From the NCBI GenBank assembly GCA_023426375.1, contig JAFAAV010000091.1, forward strand, positions 1 to 57,418: a stretch of DNA of 57,418 bases, read 5' to 3'. Below, in pieces: positions 1 to 8,044 of this stretch. The notes under the pieces are model-generated. The model had not been told where the DNA came from, made no database searches, and saw only the letters and a list, made by a program, of their open reading frames with translations. A program made the translations under genes and the position numbers. How positions within the stretch are numbered: the stretch's first letter is position 1; each line of letters begins with the position of its first letter. The DNA comes from Actinomycetes bacterium. Its GTDB lineage: Bacteria; Actinomycetota; Actinomycetes; Actinomycetales; Micrococcaceae.

Positions 1-2
1 GG

Positions 3-41
3 GATGACGTGGACGTCGAGGTCGACGGCGACGACGCCTGA
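3..41 (+). CDS. 3' end of an unidentified gene (partial)
   Basis: Reading from base 3, the frame gives a short acidic tail (DDVDVEVDGDDA) followed by TGA at 39-41. An Asp-rich C-terminus is plausible for a cytoplasmic actinobacterial protein, and a strong hairpin terminator follows about 50 bases later, as expected after a gene end. The rest lies outside the window, so the product cannot be named. Confidence 0.4.
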   Translation, partial: DDVDVEVDGDDA

Positions 42-48
42 GCGTCTT

Positions 49-70
49 CCGCGCTGATTCCGCGCTGATT
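49..70. repeat. 11-bp tandem repeat, two copies
   Basis: CCGCGCTGATT occurs at 49-59 and again at 60-70, followed by a degenerate third unit (acacgctgac). It lies between the upstream stop codon and the terminator. No function is evident. Confidence 0.6.
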
Positions 71-89
71 ACACGCTGACCCCGGCAGC

Positions 90-132
90 ACGACGCCCAC
101 CCGGTCCGGTGATCCGGACGGGTGGGCGTTGT
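90..132. terminator. Bidirectional hairpin terminator
   Basis: A GC-rich stem of about 19 bp (left arm from 90, right arm to 132) with a TGAT loop and one bulged G separates the plus-strand gene ending at 41 from the convergent GAPDH gene ending at 160. It has no clear U-tract. Confidence 0.75.
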
Positions 133-159
133 CGTGTGCGGGCCCTGTGGAACGGAAAC

Positions 160-1602
160 CTACGCGAGCTCGGCGGGCTCCATCCGGGTCGGGTACACCT
201 GCGGGCGGGCGCCGGCGATGTCCTCGACGATGCGGATCACCTGGTTGGAGTAGCCGAACTCGTTGTCGTACCAGACGTAGAGCACGAGCGAATTGTTGTT
301 GACGATCGTGGCCAGGCCGTCCACAACGCCGGCGCGGCGGGAGCCGACCAGGTCGGTGGAGACGACGTCCGGGGAGTCCACGTAGTCGATTTGCTTGCGC
401 ATCGCGGAGTTCAAGGAGATGTCCTTGAGGAACGCGTTGACCTCGTCAGCGGACTCGGGGGCCTTGTCCAACTGCAGGTTGAGGATGGCCATGGAGACGT
501 CCGGGGTTGGCACGCGGATGGCGTTGCCGGTGAGCTTGCCCTTCATCTCCGGCAGAGCCTTGGCCACAGCCTTGGCGGCACCGGTTTCGGTGATGACCAT
601 GTTCAGTGCTGCGGAGCGGCCGCGACGGTCGCCCTTGTGCCAGTTGTCGATGAGGTTCTGGTCGTTGGTGTACGAGTGAACGGTCTCGACGTGACCCTGC
701 TTGATGCCGTACTGGTCGTTGAGGACCTTGACGACCGGGGTGATGGCGTTGGTCGTGCAGGATGCTGCGGAGAGGATCTTGTCCTCGGGCAGGATGTCCT
801 TGTCGTTGACGCCGCACACGATGTTCTTGAGGTCGCCCTTGCCGGGAGCGGTCAGCAGGACCTTGGCGACACCCTTGGACTGCAGGTGCTGGGAGAGTCC
901 CTCTTCATCGCGCCACGCACCGGTGTTGTCGACCACCAGAGCGTTGTCGATGCCGTACTCGGTGTAGTCCACCTCGGCGGGGGAGCCGGCGTAGATGAAC
1001 TGGATGTCCACACCGTTGGCGGTGATGATGTTCTTCTCTTCGTCCACGGTGATGGTGCCGTCGAACGGGCCGTGCACGGAGTCACGGCGCAGCAGCGAAG
1101 CGCGCTTGACCAGGTCGTTGCCCGGCTTCTTGCGAACCACCACGGCGCGCAGGTTCAGGCCGGTGCCGTCGTTGCGGTTGATGAGGATGCGAGCCAGCAG
1201 GCGACCGATGCGGCCGAAACCGTAGAGCACCACGTCCTGGGACTCGGGCTCGTTCTCACCCTGGTGATCGACCACGGATGCGAGCTGTTCACGCAGGTAC
1301 GCCTCGAGGTCGTTGCTACCGGATTCCTTGTAGCCCTGAGCCAGCTTGGCCACGTCGATGTTGCAGGTACCCAGCTTCAGCTTGGTCAGCGTCTCGACGA
1401 TGTCCAGGGTGTCCTTGAGCGGCAGCTCTTCGCCCAGAATGCGGCGGGTGAAGCGGTGTGCCTTGATGATTTCGGTAACGGACTTGTGAACCAGCGACCG
1501 GCCGAACACGGTGGTGACCACCTTGTTCTCGCGGTGCAAACGGCCCACCAGGGGGACCAGTGCTTCAGCAAGTGCTTCTCGATCGGACCAGGTGGTGCTC
1601 AT
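160..1602 (-). CDS. gap: Glyceraldehyde-3-phosphate dehydrogenase, long (GapB-type) form
   Basis: This enzyme oxidises glyceraldehyde-3-phosphate to 1,3-bisphosphoglycerate, or runs the reverse reaction in gluconeogenesis. The 480-residue product has an NAD(P)-binding GFGRIGR motif near residues 128-134, the catalytic SCTTN motif with Cys282, and the general-base His near 309. It carries about 120 extra N-terminal residues compared with classical 330-340 residue GAPDH, as in the long GapB-type enzymes of Corynebacterium and related actinobacteria. The start is the ATG at 1602, preceded by a GAGGAAGAAGG ribosome site; the frame stays open upstream but without a better start. Cofactor and direction cannot be decided from sequence. 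It is convergent with the upstream gene and divergent from the sugar kinase. Confidence 0.92.
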   Translation of the reverse strand: MSTTWSDREALAEALVPLVGRLHRENKVVTTVFGRSLVHKSVTEIIKAHRFTRRILGEELPLKDTLDIVETLTKLKLGTCNIDVAKLAQGYKESGSNDLEAYLREQLASVVDHQGENEPESQDVVLYGFGRIGRLLARILINRNDGTGLNLRAVVVRKKPGNDLVKRASLLRRDSVHGPFDGTITVDEEKNIITANGVDIQFIYAGSPAEVDYTEYGIDNALVVDNTGAWRDEEGLSQHLQSKGVAKVLLTAPGKGDLKNIVCGVNDKDILPEDKILSAASCTTNAITPVVKVLNDQYGIKQGHVETVHSYTNDQNLIDNWHKGDRRGRSAALNMVITETGAAKAVAKALPEMKGKLTGNAIRVPTPDVSMAILNLQLDKAPESADEVNAFLKDISLNSAMRKQIDYVDSPDVVSTDLVGSRRAGVVDGLATIVNNNSLVLYVWYDNEFGYSNQVIRIVEDIAGARPQVYPTRMEPAELA

Positions 1603-1803
1603 CAGCATCCTTCTTCCTCGACCCGGACTTCGTCGTGAGGGCCGTGTTGTGCCGCGCAACGTTGTGCGGTCTAGCGTGATGGCGCCGCGCAAGATGAGGC
1701 GGCTCGTCGTACGCCAGTGTACGTGGCTCACACACCCCTCGCGCGCGTGTCTCTTTAGGTGACGACGCCGCTGCGGCACCGCTTTCTTGTCGGTCGCCTT
1801 TGC

Positions 1804-1815
1804 TAACGTGGTGCC
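1804..1815 (+). promoter_or_regulatory. Leaderless -10 promoter of the sugar kinase
   Basis: TAACGT at 1804-1809 is followed by exactly six bases and then the ATG at 1816, so transcription should begin at the start codon. There is no Shine-Dalgarno sequence and no clear -35 box. Confidence 0.55.
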
Positions 1816-2745
1816 ATGTTGACGGTGATCGGTGAAGCTCTCGTGGATGTGGTCTCGCGTGATGGTGAAGCACCCCGCGCGCATGTGGGCGGAAGCCCCA
1901 TGAATGTGGCCGTGGGCCTGGCTCGCTTGGACCAATCAGTGCAGTTCCTGGGCCGTTACGGTCAGGACCAATACGGCGAACAAGTGGCCGCTCACCTGCG
2001 GGACAACAACGTGAGTCTGCCGTTCAACCCGGATTCCAAACCCACCTCGGTCGCCCAGGCCACGCTCGATCAGAGCGGAGCCGCGACCTATGATTTCCAG
2101 CTGGATTGGTCCCTGGACGTGTCCGACGATCAGATCGATCAGCTGCTCGACCAGACCGGCCTGCTGCACGTGGGTTCCATCGGAGCCATGCTCGAGCCCG
2201 GGGCCACCATGGTCCGCAAAGCCGTGGAACGTGCGCATGATCACGCCCTGATTTCTTATGATCCCAACTGCAGGCCGACCATCATTCCTGATTCCTCGGA
2301 TGCGCGGGCCCGTGCGGAGGCCATTGTGGCGTCCGCGGACATCGTGAAGGCTTCGGATGAGGACCTGTTGTGGCTCTACCCGAACCGTTCCATCGAGGAC
2401 AGCGCCCGTGCCTGGTTGCAGGCCGGTGCCCGCTTGGTGGTCGTGACCCGCGGACCCCTGGGACCCTGGGCCGTCAGCCGGGGCACGGGACGCGAAGGTG
2501 TGGACACCCCAGCAGCCCGGGTCGATGTGGTGGATACCGTGGGAGCCGGTGACTCGTTCATGGCCGCGTTGATCTCCACCCTGACCGACCGCGGTCTCAC
2601 GGGATCCGATGCTCGCCGCGGTCTGGATGCGCTGAGCAAGGACGAGGTGCTCGAGATTCTGCGCTACGCCGCAACGGCAGCAGGGGTGACGGTGTCCCGC
2701 GCAGGCGCGGATCTGCCGAGCAAGGCGGATCTGCCCGCGAACTGA
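1816..2745 (+). CDS. PfkB-family carbohydrate kinase (fructokinase-like)
   Basis: This cytoplasmic ATP-dependent sugar kinase has 309 residues, the usual size for fructokinase/ribokinase enzymes. It has the N-terminal GGSPMNVAVGLARL substrate motif (residues 25-38) and the C-terminal DTVGAGDSF signature (240-248), whose Asp246 is the catalytic base. Fructose is the likeliest substrate from the overall pattern, but ribose or another sugar is possible. It is transcribed divergently from the GAPDH gene and appears leaderless. The context (GAPDH, a phosphatase further on) fits central sugar metabolism. Confidence 0.85.
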   Translation: MLTVIGEALVDVVSRDGEAPRAHVGGSPMNVAVGLARLDQSVQFLGRYGQDQYGEQVAAHLRDNNVSLPFNPDSKPTSVAQATLDQSGAATYDFQLDWSLDVSDDQIDQLLDQTGLLHVGSIGAMLEPGATMVRKAVERAHDHALISYDPNCRPTIIPDSSDARARAEAIVASADIVKASDEDLLWLYPNRSIEDSARAWLQAGARLVVVTRGPLGPWAVSRGTGREGVDTPAARVDVVDTVGAGDSFMAALISTLTDRGLTGSDARRGLDALSKDEVLEILRYAATAAGVTVSRAGADLPSKADLPAN

Positions 2746-2864
2746 CCCACCCAACCACCCCGCAAGGGAGTGGCAACCGCGGCGAGGTTGCGCCGCGAAC
2801 CCGCCCGAGCGCCGTCGGCAACGAATTGTCCGTGAGTACGAACCGTTCAACGAAAGGAACACCG

Positions 2865-3386
2865 ATGCTTGACCGCGAACCTTACGCAGAACTGCCCGAA
2901 CTTCCCACGTTCACCCTGACCTCCACGGATGTCGCCGAGGGCGAGACCATGGCCACCGGTCAGGTCTCCGGGATCATGGGCGCCGGTGGCGAGGACGTCT
3001 CCCCGCAGCTGTCCTGGTCCGGCGCACCCGAGGGCACCAAGTCCTACGTGGTGACCATGTACGACCCGGATGCCCCCACTCCGAGCGGTTTCTGGCACTG
3101 GTGCGTGTCCAACATCCCGGCCTCGGTCACGGAACTGGCGACCGGAGCGGCGTCGAACCCACCGGAAGGTGCCGTGAAGCACCGCAACGACGGCGGCACC
3201 GACGAGTTCCTGGGCGCAGCCCCGCCGGAGGGCCACGGAGCGCACCGCTACATCCTGTGCGTGACCGCCGTGGATGTCGAAGAACTGGACGTGGACGAGA
3301 ACGCCAGCCCGGCCGTGGTGAACTTCAACCTGTTCTTCCATGGGATCGCGCGCGCGTTCCTGACCCCCGTGTACGAAGCCAAGTAA
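2865..3386 (+). CDS. YbhB/YbcL-family PEBP-like protein
   Basis: The 173-residue product belongs to the phosphatidylethanolamine-binding (Raf kinase inhibitor-like) fold family. Visible hallmarks are the YDPDAPTPSGFWHW segment and the later GAHRYILCVTAVD segment that form the conserved ligand pocket. No signal peptide is seen, so it is probably cytoplasmic. Bacterial members have no settled function. The start at 2865 is chosen because AAAGGA lies just upstream; the frame remains open further up, but that stretch looks non-coding. It stands 119 bases after the kinase, so co-transcription is possible but not certain. Confidence 0.85.
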   Translation: MLDREPYAELPELPTFTLTSTDVAEGETMATGQVSGIMGAGGEDVSPQLSWSGAPEGTKSYVVTMYDPDAPTPSGFWHWCVSNIPASVTELATGAASNPPEGAVKHRNDGGTDEFLGAAPPEGHGAHRYILCVTAVDVEELDVDENASPAVVNFNLFFHGIARAFLTPVYEAK

Positions 3387-3432
3387 CGCTCCGGTGTCGC
3401 GCGGCAGAATCGAGGAGTCCCAACCCGTACGA

Positions 3433-4227
3433 ATGATCGCCAGCGATCTGGACGGGACGGTTCTGGGACCCGATTTTCGATTCCGACCGCGCACCATTGA
3501 AGCGATCACCGCCGCGCGGGACGCCGGGATTCACGTGGTTTTCGTGACCGGGCGTCCCAAGCGGTGGTTGCACCCGCTCCACGAACAACTCGAGGACGTG
3601 GGCGTGGTGATCTGCTCCAACGGGGCGGTGGTCTACGACTTGCAGACCGAATGCATCATCGAAACCAGCCTGTTCGATGTCCGCGATGCGTTCGGGATCA
3701 TGGGGGAAATCAGCGAGCTGTTCCCCAAGACGTTGTACGCAGCGGAGACCCTGGACCGCGTCTTTACCGATCCAGGGTGGTCCCGGAGCGACCGCATGGA
3801 GATCTTCCCCGTGGAAGAAGCCCCCATTAAGGACTGTCTGCCCCACGGCGCCGGCGTGGTGAAGTTGCTGGCCAAACTGGACGGTGCCGTGCCCAATGAA
3901 TACTTCGAACACGTGCGTGACCTGGTGGGCGGGCGGCTCGCGGTCACGCACTCGGTTGCGGCCGCGCCACTGGTCGAGATCGGCCAGCGCGGGCTGACCA
4001 AGGCCCGCACCCTGGAGCGATTCGCGGCTGAGCACGGCATCGCGAGTGAGCACGTGATGGCCTTTGGTGATATGCCCAACGACCTGGAAATGCTCACGTG
4101 GGCCGGCCGCGGTTACGCCATGGCGGATGGGCACCCGGGTGTGGTGACCGCGGTGGGTCGTACGGCTCCGCCCTTCGACGAGGACGGTGTGGCCCAGGTG
4201 ATCGAGAAGTACTTGCACAACACCTGA
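3433..4227 (+). CDS. Cof-type HAD-superfamily phosphatase
   Basis: This is a 264-residue HAD hydrolase of the Cof/IIB type, which dephosphorylates sugar phosphates or similar small molecules. Motif I is DLDGTVLGP at the N-terminus, motif II lies in VTGRP, and the C-terminal GDMPNDLEML motif supplies the Mg-binding acids. The ATG at 3433 places the motif I aspartate close to the N-terminus as in homologues; a GTG at 3394 is the longer alternative. GAGGAG lies rather far upstream (about 16 bases). It follows the PEBP gene by 46 bases. The substrate cannot be predicted. Confidence 0.82.
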   Translation: MIASDLDGTVLGPDFRFRPRTIEAITAARDAGIHVVFVTGRPKRWLHPLHEQLEDVGVVICSNGAVVYDLQTECIIETSLFDVRDAFGIMGEISELFPKTLYAAETLDRVFTDPGWSRSDRMEIFPVEEAPIKDCLPHGAGVVKLLAKLDGAVPNEYFEHVRDLVGGRLAVTHSVAAAPLVEIGQRGLTKARTLERFAAEHGIASEHVMAFGDMPNDLEMLTWAGRGYAMADGHPGVVTAVGRTAPPFDEDGVAQVIEKYLHNT

Positions 4228-4250
4228 CCCTTAATGCCCTAACGACAAGT

Positions 4251-4263
4251 TACTGTTTAGTAC
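4251..4263 (+). promoter_or_regulatory. Leaderless -10 promoter of the glycerophosphodiesterase
   Basis: TACTGT at 4251-4256 lies seven bases before the ATG at 4264, with no ribosome-binding site between. This matches the leaderless layout seen at several other genes here. Confidence 0.45.
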
Positions 4264-5127
4264 ATGTCGGTTGAACCCCAGGTCACAGCACTTGCCCATC
4301 GCGGATTCTCGCTGGACGGTCACGAGAACACGCTCCGAGCGTTCCGTGCTGCCGCGGATCTGGGTTTCGTGTGGGTCGAGACGGACGTCAACACCACCTC
4401 GGACGGCGTGGTGCTGGCCTTCCACGACCCCACGCTGGATCGCGTGACCAATACTTCCGGAGACATCAGCGACGTTCCGTGGTCCGATCTGGACGATGTG
4501 TGCATCGGCGGCACCGAGCCGCTGGCCACCCTTGCGGAGTTGCTCCGTGAGCTGCCCGGGCTGCAGTTCAACATCGATGTCAAGGATGAATCCTCTGTGG
4601 CGGCGCTTCCGCAGGTCCTCGCCAACGAGGGTGCCGTTGATCGTGTGCGCGTGACCTCGTTTTCCGAATCTCGACGACGCCGCACACTCGCCTCGATCGC
4701 GCAGCTCACCGGTAAGCGTCCGCTCACTTCCGCGGGAACCATCGGCTGCGCGGGTCTGACGCTCCTGTCCAAGGTGGCACGAGTGACGGACAAGATCTCA
4801 CCCAAGATCGTCAGTGTCATCTGGTCAGTGCTGACCAAGCTCTGGGCGTCCAAGGTGGACGAGTTCGACACCGTTCAATTGCCGGTCAACTACGACCTTC
4901 GCCTGCCGGGCGGCTTGACGCTGCCGGTGGTCAATCAGAAGTTCGTGGAAGTCGCCCACCGGGTGGGCATTGCCGTTCATGTGTGGACGATCAACGACGC
5001 CCGGGAAATGCGCCGGCTCCTGGCGATCGGTGTGGACGGTCTGGTGACCGACCGCGCGGACATCCTGGCCCAGGTGTTGGCCGACCGCGGACAGTGGCCG
5101 CCTCGATCCGTGTCATCTCGCGTGTGA
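4264..5127 (+). CDS. Glycerophosphodiester phosphodiesterase
   Basis: This enzyme hydrolyses glycerophosphodiesters to glycerol-3-phosphate and an alcohol. The 287-residue protein has the GDPD-family catalytic segment AHRGFS near the N-terminus, then GHENTLRAF, the metal-binding ETDVNTTSDG stretch and FHDPTLDRVT, and the C-terminal VHVWTIND motif. No signal peptide is seen, so it is the cytoplasmic UgpQ-like kind. It appears leaderless. The stop codon overlaps the inverted repeat that begins the next promoter. Confidence 0.88.
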   Translation: MSVEPQVTALAHRGFSLDGHENTLRAFRAAADLGFVWVETDVNTTSDGVVLAFHDPTLDRVTNTSGDISDVPWSDLDDVCIGGTEPLATLAELLRELPGLQFNIDVKDESSVAALPQVLANEGAVDRVRVTSFSESRRRRTLASIAQLTGKRPLTSAGTIGCAGLTLLSKVARVTDKISPKIVSVIWSVLTKLWASKVDEFDTVQLPVNYDLRLPGGLTLPVVNQKFVEVAHRVGIAVHVWTINDAREMRRLLAIGVDGLVTDRADILAQVLADRGQWPPRSVSSRV

Positions 5128-5159
5128 GCTTTGACTCACACCTGTCATGTTCCTAATGT
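5122..5159 (+). promoter_or_regulatory. Sigma-70-type promoter with overlapping inverted repeat
   Basis: TTGACT (5131-5136), 17 bases, then TAATGT (5154-5159) is the best housekeeping promoter in the window. A perfect inverted repeat, GTGTGAG (5122-5128) and CTCACAC (5135-5141), overlaps the -35 box and is a candidate operator. Transcription should start near 5166, giving a leader of about 280 bases before the transporter gene. Confidence 0.6.
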
Positions 5160-5240
5160 CATAGGTACGTGAAACACGCGGCGTGTACACCCGTGAGCTC
5201 AGCTCCGGTACATGCCGCCCACAACCGAACGGAGGCGGAG

Positions 5241-5333
5241 ATGCACAAGATCCACTCCGCCCGCGGCCCGGTTCGTCAACCGGTGGGCTTCGTCCGTTCG
5301 CGCTGGATCGGCTGTCTCAGCAAGATCCCGTAG
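5241..5333 (+). CDS. Candidate 30-codon leader peptide
   Basis: An ATG at 5241 is preceded by GGAGG at 5231-5235, a near-perfect ribosome site with five-base spacing, and opens a 30-residue frame ending in TAG at 5331-5333. The peptide is basic and ends RSRWIGCLSKIP. It lies wholly inside the untranslated leader of the transporter operon, upstream of a terminator-like hairpin, so it could be a regulatory leader peptide. No known family is recognised, and coding is unproven. Confidence 0.4.
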   Translation: MHKIHSARGPVRQPVGFVRSRWIGCLSKIP

Positions 5334-5352
5334 CTGCTTTTCTTTCCCCACA

Positions 5353-5388
5353 GGTGTGCCCTCTCGGCGCGCCACGGCACGCCCTTTT
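5353..5388 (+). terminator. Terminator-like hairpin inside the transporter leader
   Basis: GGTGTGCC (5353-5360) pairs fully (one G-U) with GGCACGCC (5376-5383) around a 15-base loop and is followed by C-TTTT-AA. It sits between the leader ORF and the first structural gene, the position expected of an attenuator. Confidence 0.4.
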
Positions 5389-5446
5389 AACTCTTCAGGG
5401 CGCTCGCCAGGAGTCTCACAACGTCGTGTCTCAACAGCGAGGAAAT

Positions 5447-7084
5447 ATGAGCGCAGAACTCTATCCACATCCCTCTTCGGACCACACCGGAGGGGTGCGT
5501 AACGAGCGTGGCCCGGCCGCGCGGCGTCGTGCGCTGTCCCGGCGCGGTTTTCTGGGAGTGGGAGCGACCGCCGCGGTGTTTGCGCTGGCCGGTTGCGGAA
5601 GTAATGCGGACCAGGCCTTTACCGGAACTGCGGCTACGGGAGCCCCGGAATCCGGTGGCATTCTGAGGGTTGGGCTCGCGGGTGGTGGTGCCGCAGACAT
5701 CGTGGATGCGCACATTCCCGTGACCACGCCAGACGGGGGTCGCGTGATCAACCTCTACGACAGGCTCTACGAGTTCGACCAGAACTACGAGCCGGTTCCG
5801 GCACTCGCGGTCAGTGCCGAGCCCGAGGACGACGGCCGCGCGTGGGTTTTCAAACTGCGCGACGACGTCACATTCCATGACGGTCGGCCGATGACTGCCG
5901 CGGACGTCGTCTTCTCCTACGACCGAGTGACCGATCCTGATGACCCCAAGTCAGGTGCCTCCGGATTGGCAAGTCTGGAACGAACCGTGGCCGTGGACGA
6001 TCACACCGTGCGGTTCGAGCTGTCGGAACCGGACGCCGCGTTCATCTACTCCACCGCGGAGTACGCGGTGGGCATCGTGCCCCCGGACTACGATCCCGGA
6101 AACCCGATCGGTACCGGGCCGTTCACCCTGGGGCAGTTCGAGCCCGGTCAGATCACGGTGCTGAAGAAGAACCCGAACTACTGGGGCGGCGCACCACTGC
6201 TGGACGAGGTTCACATGATGAACTTCAACGACGAGGACGCCATGGTCAACGCACTGCTGTCCTCCCAGGTAGATGCGGTGGGGCAGCTTCCGATGGCGCT
6301 CGTGGACGTGGTGGGCACGGACCCGCGTATCTTCACCGAAATGTCCGAAACGGGCGGTTGGCTGCCGTTCACCATGCGCGTTGACGTTGAGCCGTTCAAT
6401 GACCCCCGGGTGCGCGAGGCGTTCAAGCTCGTGGTCGACCGAGAACAAATGGTGGAGCAGGTCTTCTCCGGACACGGCACGGTGGGCAACGACATGTACG
6501 CACCGTTCGACCCCGGCACACCTGAATTGCCGCAGCGCAGTCGTGACATCGAAAAGGCCAAACAACTCTTGGCCGATGCCGGCTACGCGGACGGGCTGGA
6601 CGTAGAACTGGTCACCGCGCCCATCCAGGCCGGAGCCGTAGAGTCCGCGCAGGTCTTCGCAGAGCAGGCCTCGGAAGCCGGCATCAACGTGAGCCTGCGC
6701 CGCGTGGACACCACCACGTTCTTCGGCGATGGCTACTTGCAGTACCCGTTTGCTCAGGATTTCTGGTTGACACGAAACTTCTTGCCCCAGACGGCCAACG
6801 GCACGCTACCGGGATCTCCATTCAACGAGACCCATTGGGCGGAGCCTGAATTCATCGAGCTCTACAACAAGGCCCGCGCCACCCTGGACGACGACGAACG
6901 TAACGAACTGATCGGTCAATTACAGAAGATGCTCTACGACGACGGTGGCTACATCGTGTGGGGATTCTTCAATCAGGCAGATGCGTATCAGAACTACGTG
7001 GGGGGAACCATGACCTACCGCACGGGTATGCCGGTGAGCGGGTTCCAGTTCCGGCATCTGTGGATTTCACAGGAAAGCGAGTAA
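5447..7084 (+). CDS. ABC transporter substrate-binding lipoprotein, peptide family 5
   Basis: This 545-residue protein is the extracellular solute receptor of a dipeptide/oligopeptide/nickel-type importer. The N-terminus carries a twin-arginine signal (SRRGFLG) followed by a hydrophobic core and the lipobox LAGC with Cys50, so it is an exported lipoprotein anchored to the outer face of the membrane. Later segments (FKLRDDVTFHDG, IGTGPF, NPNYWGG) are typical of family 5 receptors. The ATG at 5447 follows GAGGAAAT; the frame runs open back to 5183, but that part is leader. Two permeases and an ATPase follow directly. The ligand is not readable from sequence. Confidence 0.9.
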   Translation: MSAELYPHPSSDHTGGVRNERGPAARRRALSRRGFLGVGATAAVFALAGCGSNADQAFTGTAATGAPESGGILRVGLAGGGAADIVDAHIPVTTPDGGRVINLYDRLYEFDQNYEPVPALAVSAEPEDDGRAWVFKLRDDVTFHDGRPMTAADVVFSYDRVTDPDDPKSGASGLASLERTVAVDDHTVRFELSEPDAAFIYSTAEYAVGIVPPDYDPGNPIGTGPFTLGQFEPGQITVLKKNPNYWGGAPLLDEVHMMNFNDEDAMVNALLSSQVDAVGQLPMALVDVVGTDPRIFTEMSETGGWLPFTMRVDVEPFNDPRVREAFKLVVDREQMVEQVFSGHGTVGNDMYAPFDPGTPELPQRSRDIEKAKQLLADAGYADGLDVELVTAPIQAGAVESAQVFAEQASEAGINVSLRRVDTTTFFGDGYLQYPFAQDFWLTRNFLPQTANGTLPGSPFNETHWAEPEFIELYNKARATLDDDERNELIGQLQKMLYDDGGYIVWGFFNQADAYQNYVGGTMTYRTGMPVSGFQFRHLWISQESE

Positions 7085-7087
7085 CCC

Positions 7088-8044
7088 GTGGGAAAAATGA
7101 TTCTCAAACGCTTGGGCATCTCGGTCTTCGTGCTGCTGGCGGTTTCCGTGGTGGTGTTCGTCTTCACCCTCCTGTTGCCCGGTGATCCAGCGCAGGCGAT
7201 CCTCGGTCAGCAGGCTACGCCGGAACGCCTCGCGGCACTGCGTGAACAGCTGAACCTGAATGACCCGTGGTACGAGCGCTATTTCACGTGGCTGGGTGGA
7301 CTACTGGTTGGAGACCTGGGTACCTCGGCGGCAACCGGCGGTTCGGTCAACGAGCTGCTGGGGCAGAAGGTTTCTGCATCCGTACTGCTCATGATCATTG
7401 CCGCGGTCATCTCCATCCCCGTAGGCATCCTGCTCGGCACCTGGTCGGCCATGCGCCGCGGTCGCACGACCGACCACACCCTGACCGGCATTTCGCTGGT
7501 GTTGGCGGCGTTGCCCGAGTTCGTGATCGGTATTGCCCTGACCACGCTGTTGTCCACCACGGTGTTCCAGATCCTGCCGTCCGTGACCATGGCGGCACCG
7601 GGAACCCGCGTCTGGGACTACCCGCTGCAGCTGGTGCTTCCCACGCTGACCCTGGTGCTCGTGGTGGTTCCGTACATGATTCGCATGACCCGAACCACCA
7701 TGCTGGACGTGCTCGATTCCGGCTACGTAGAGATGGCCCGACTCAAGGGTGTCCCCGAACGTCAGGTGATCATGAAGCACGCGCTGCCTCACGCGATCGG
7801 ACCGGTCGCGCAGGTCGTGGCCATGCAGTTGGCCTGGTTGGCCGGCGGCATCGTGGTGGTCGAGTTCCTCTTCCGCTATCCCGGTCTGGGTCAGGCCATG
7901 GTGGATGCAGTGCAGATCCGTGACGTGCAGGTGGTCCAAGCACTGTCCATGATCATTGCCGCGTTCTACGTGGTCGTGAACCTCATTGCGGATGTGATCG
8001 GCATCCTGGCCAATCCCAAGCTGCGGACGGAGTCCTCCAAATGA
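7088..8044 (+). CDS. ABC transporter permease, DppB/OppB type
   Basis: This 318-residue membrane protein is one half of the importer channel. It has an N-terminal hydrophobic segment, then several membrane spans, and the inner-membrane EAA-like loop (MARLKGVPERQVIMKHALPHA) that contacts the ATPase. It starts three bases after the receptor gene at a GTG (7088); an ATG nine bases on (7097) is equally possible. Its last four bases overlap the start of the next permease, which implies translational coupling. Confidence 0.88.
   Translation: MGKMILKRLGISVFVLLAVSVVVFVFTLLLPGDPAQAILGQQATPERLAALREQLNLNDPWYERYFTWLGGLLVGDLGTSAATGGSVNELLGQKVSASVLLMIIAAVISIPVGILLGTWSAMRRGRTTDHTLTGISLVLAALPEFVIGIALTTLLSTTVFQILPSVTMAAPGTRVWDYPLQLVLPTLTLVLVVVPYMIRMTRTTMLDVLDSGYVEMARLKGVPERQVIMKHALPHAIGPVAQVVAMQLAWLAGGIVVVEFLFRYPGLGQAMVDAVQIRDVQVVQALSMIIAAFYVVVNLIADVIGILANPKLRTESSK

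Noticed and set aside
5183..5446. N-terminal extension of the substrate-binding protein
   Set aside because: The frame is open, but the Tat/lipobox signal must be near the N-terminus, and the ATG at 5447 has a ribosome site.
5166..5446. Known riboswitch or T-box in the transporter leader
   Set aside because: I found no T-box core and no recognisable SAM, TPP or cobalamin motif, so only an unclassified leader with ORF and hairpin is claimed.
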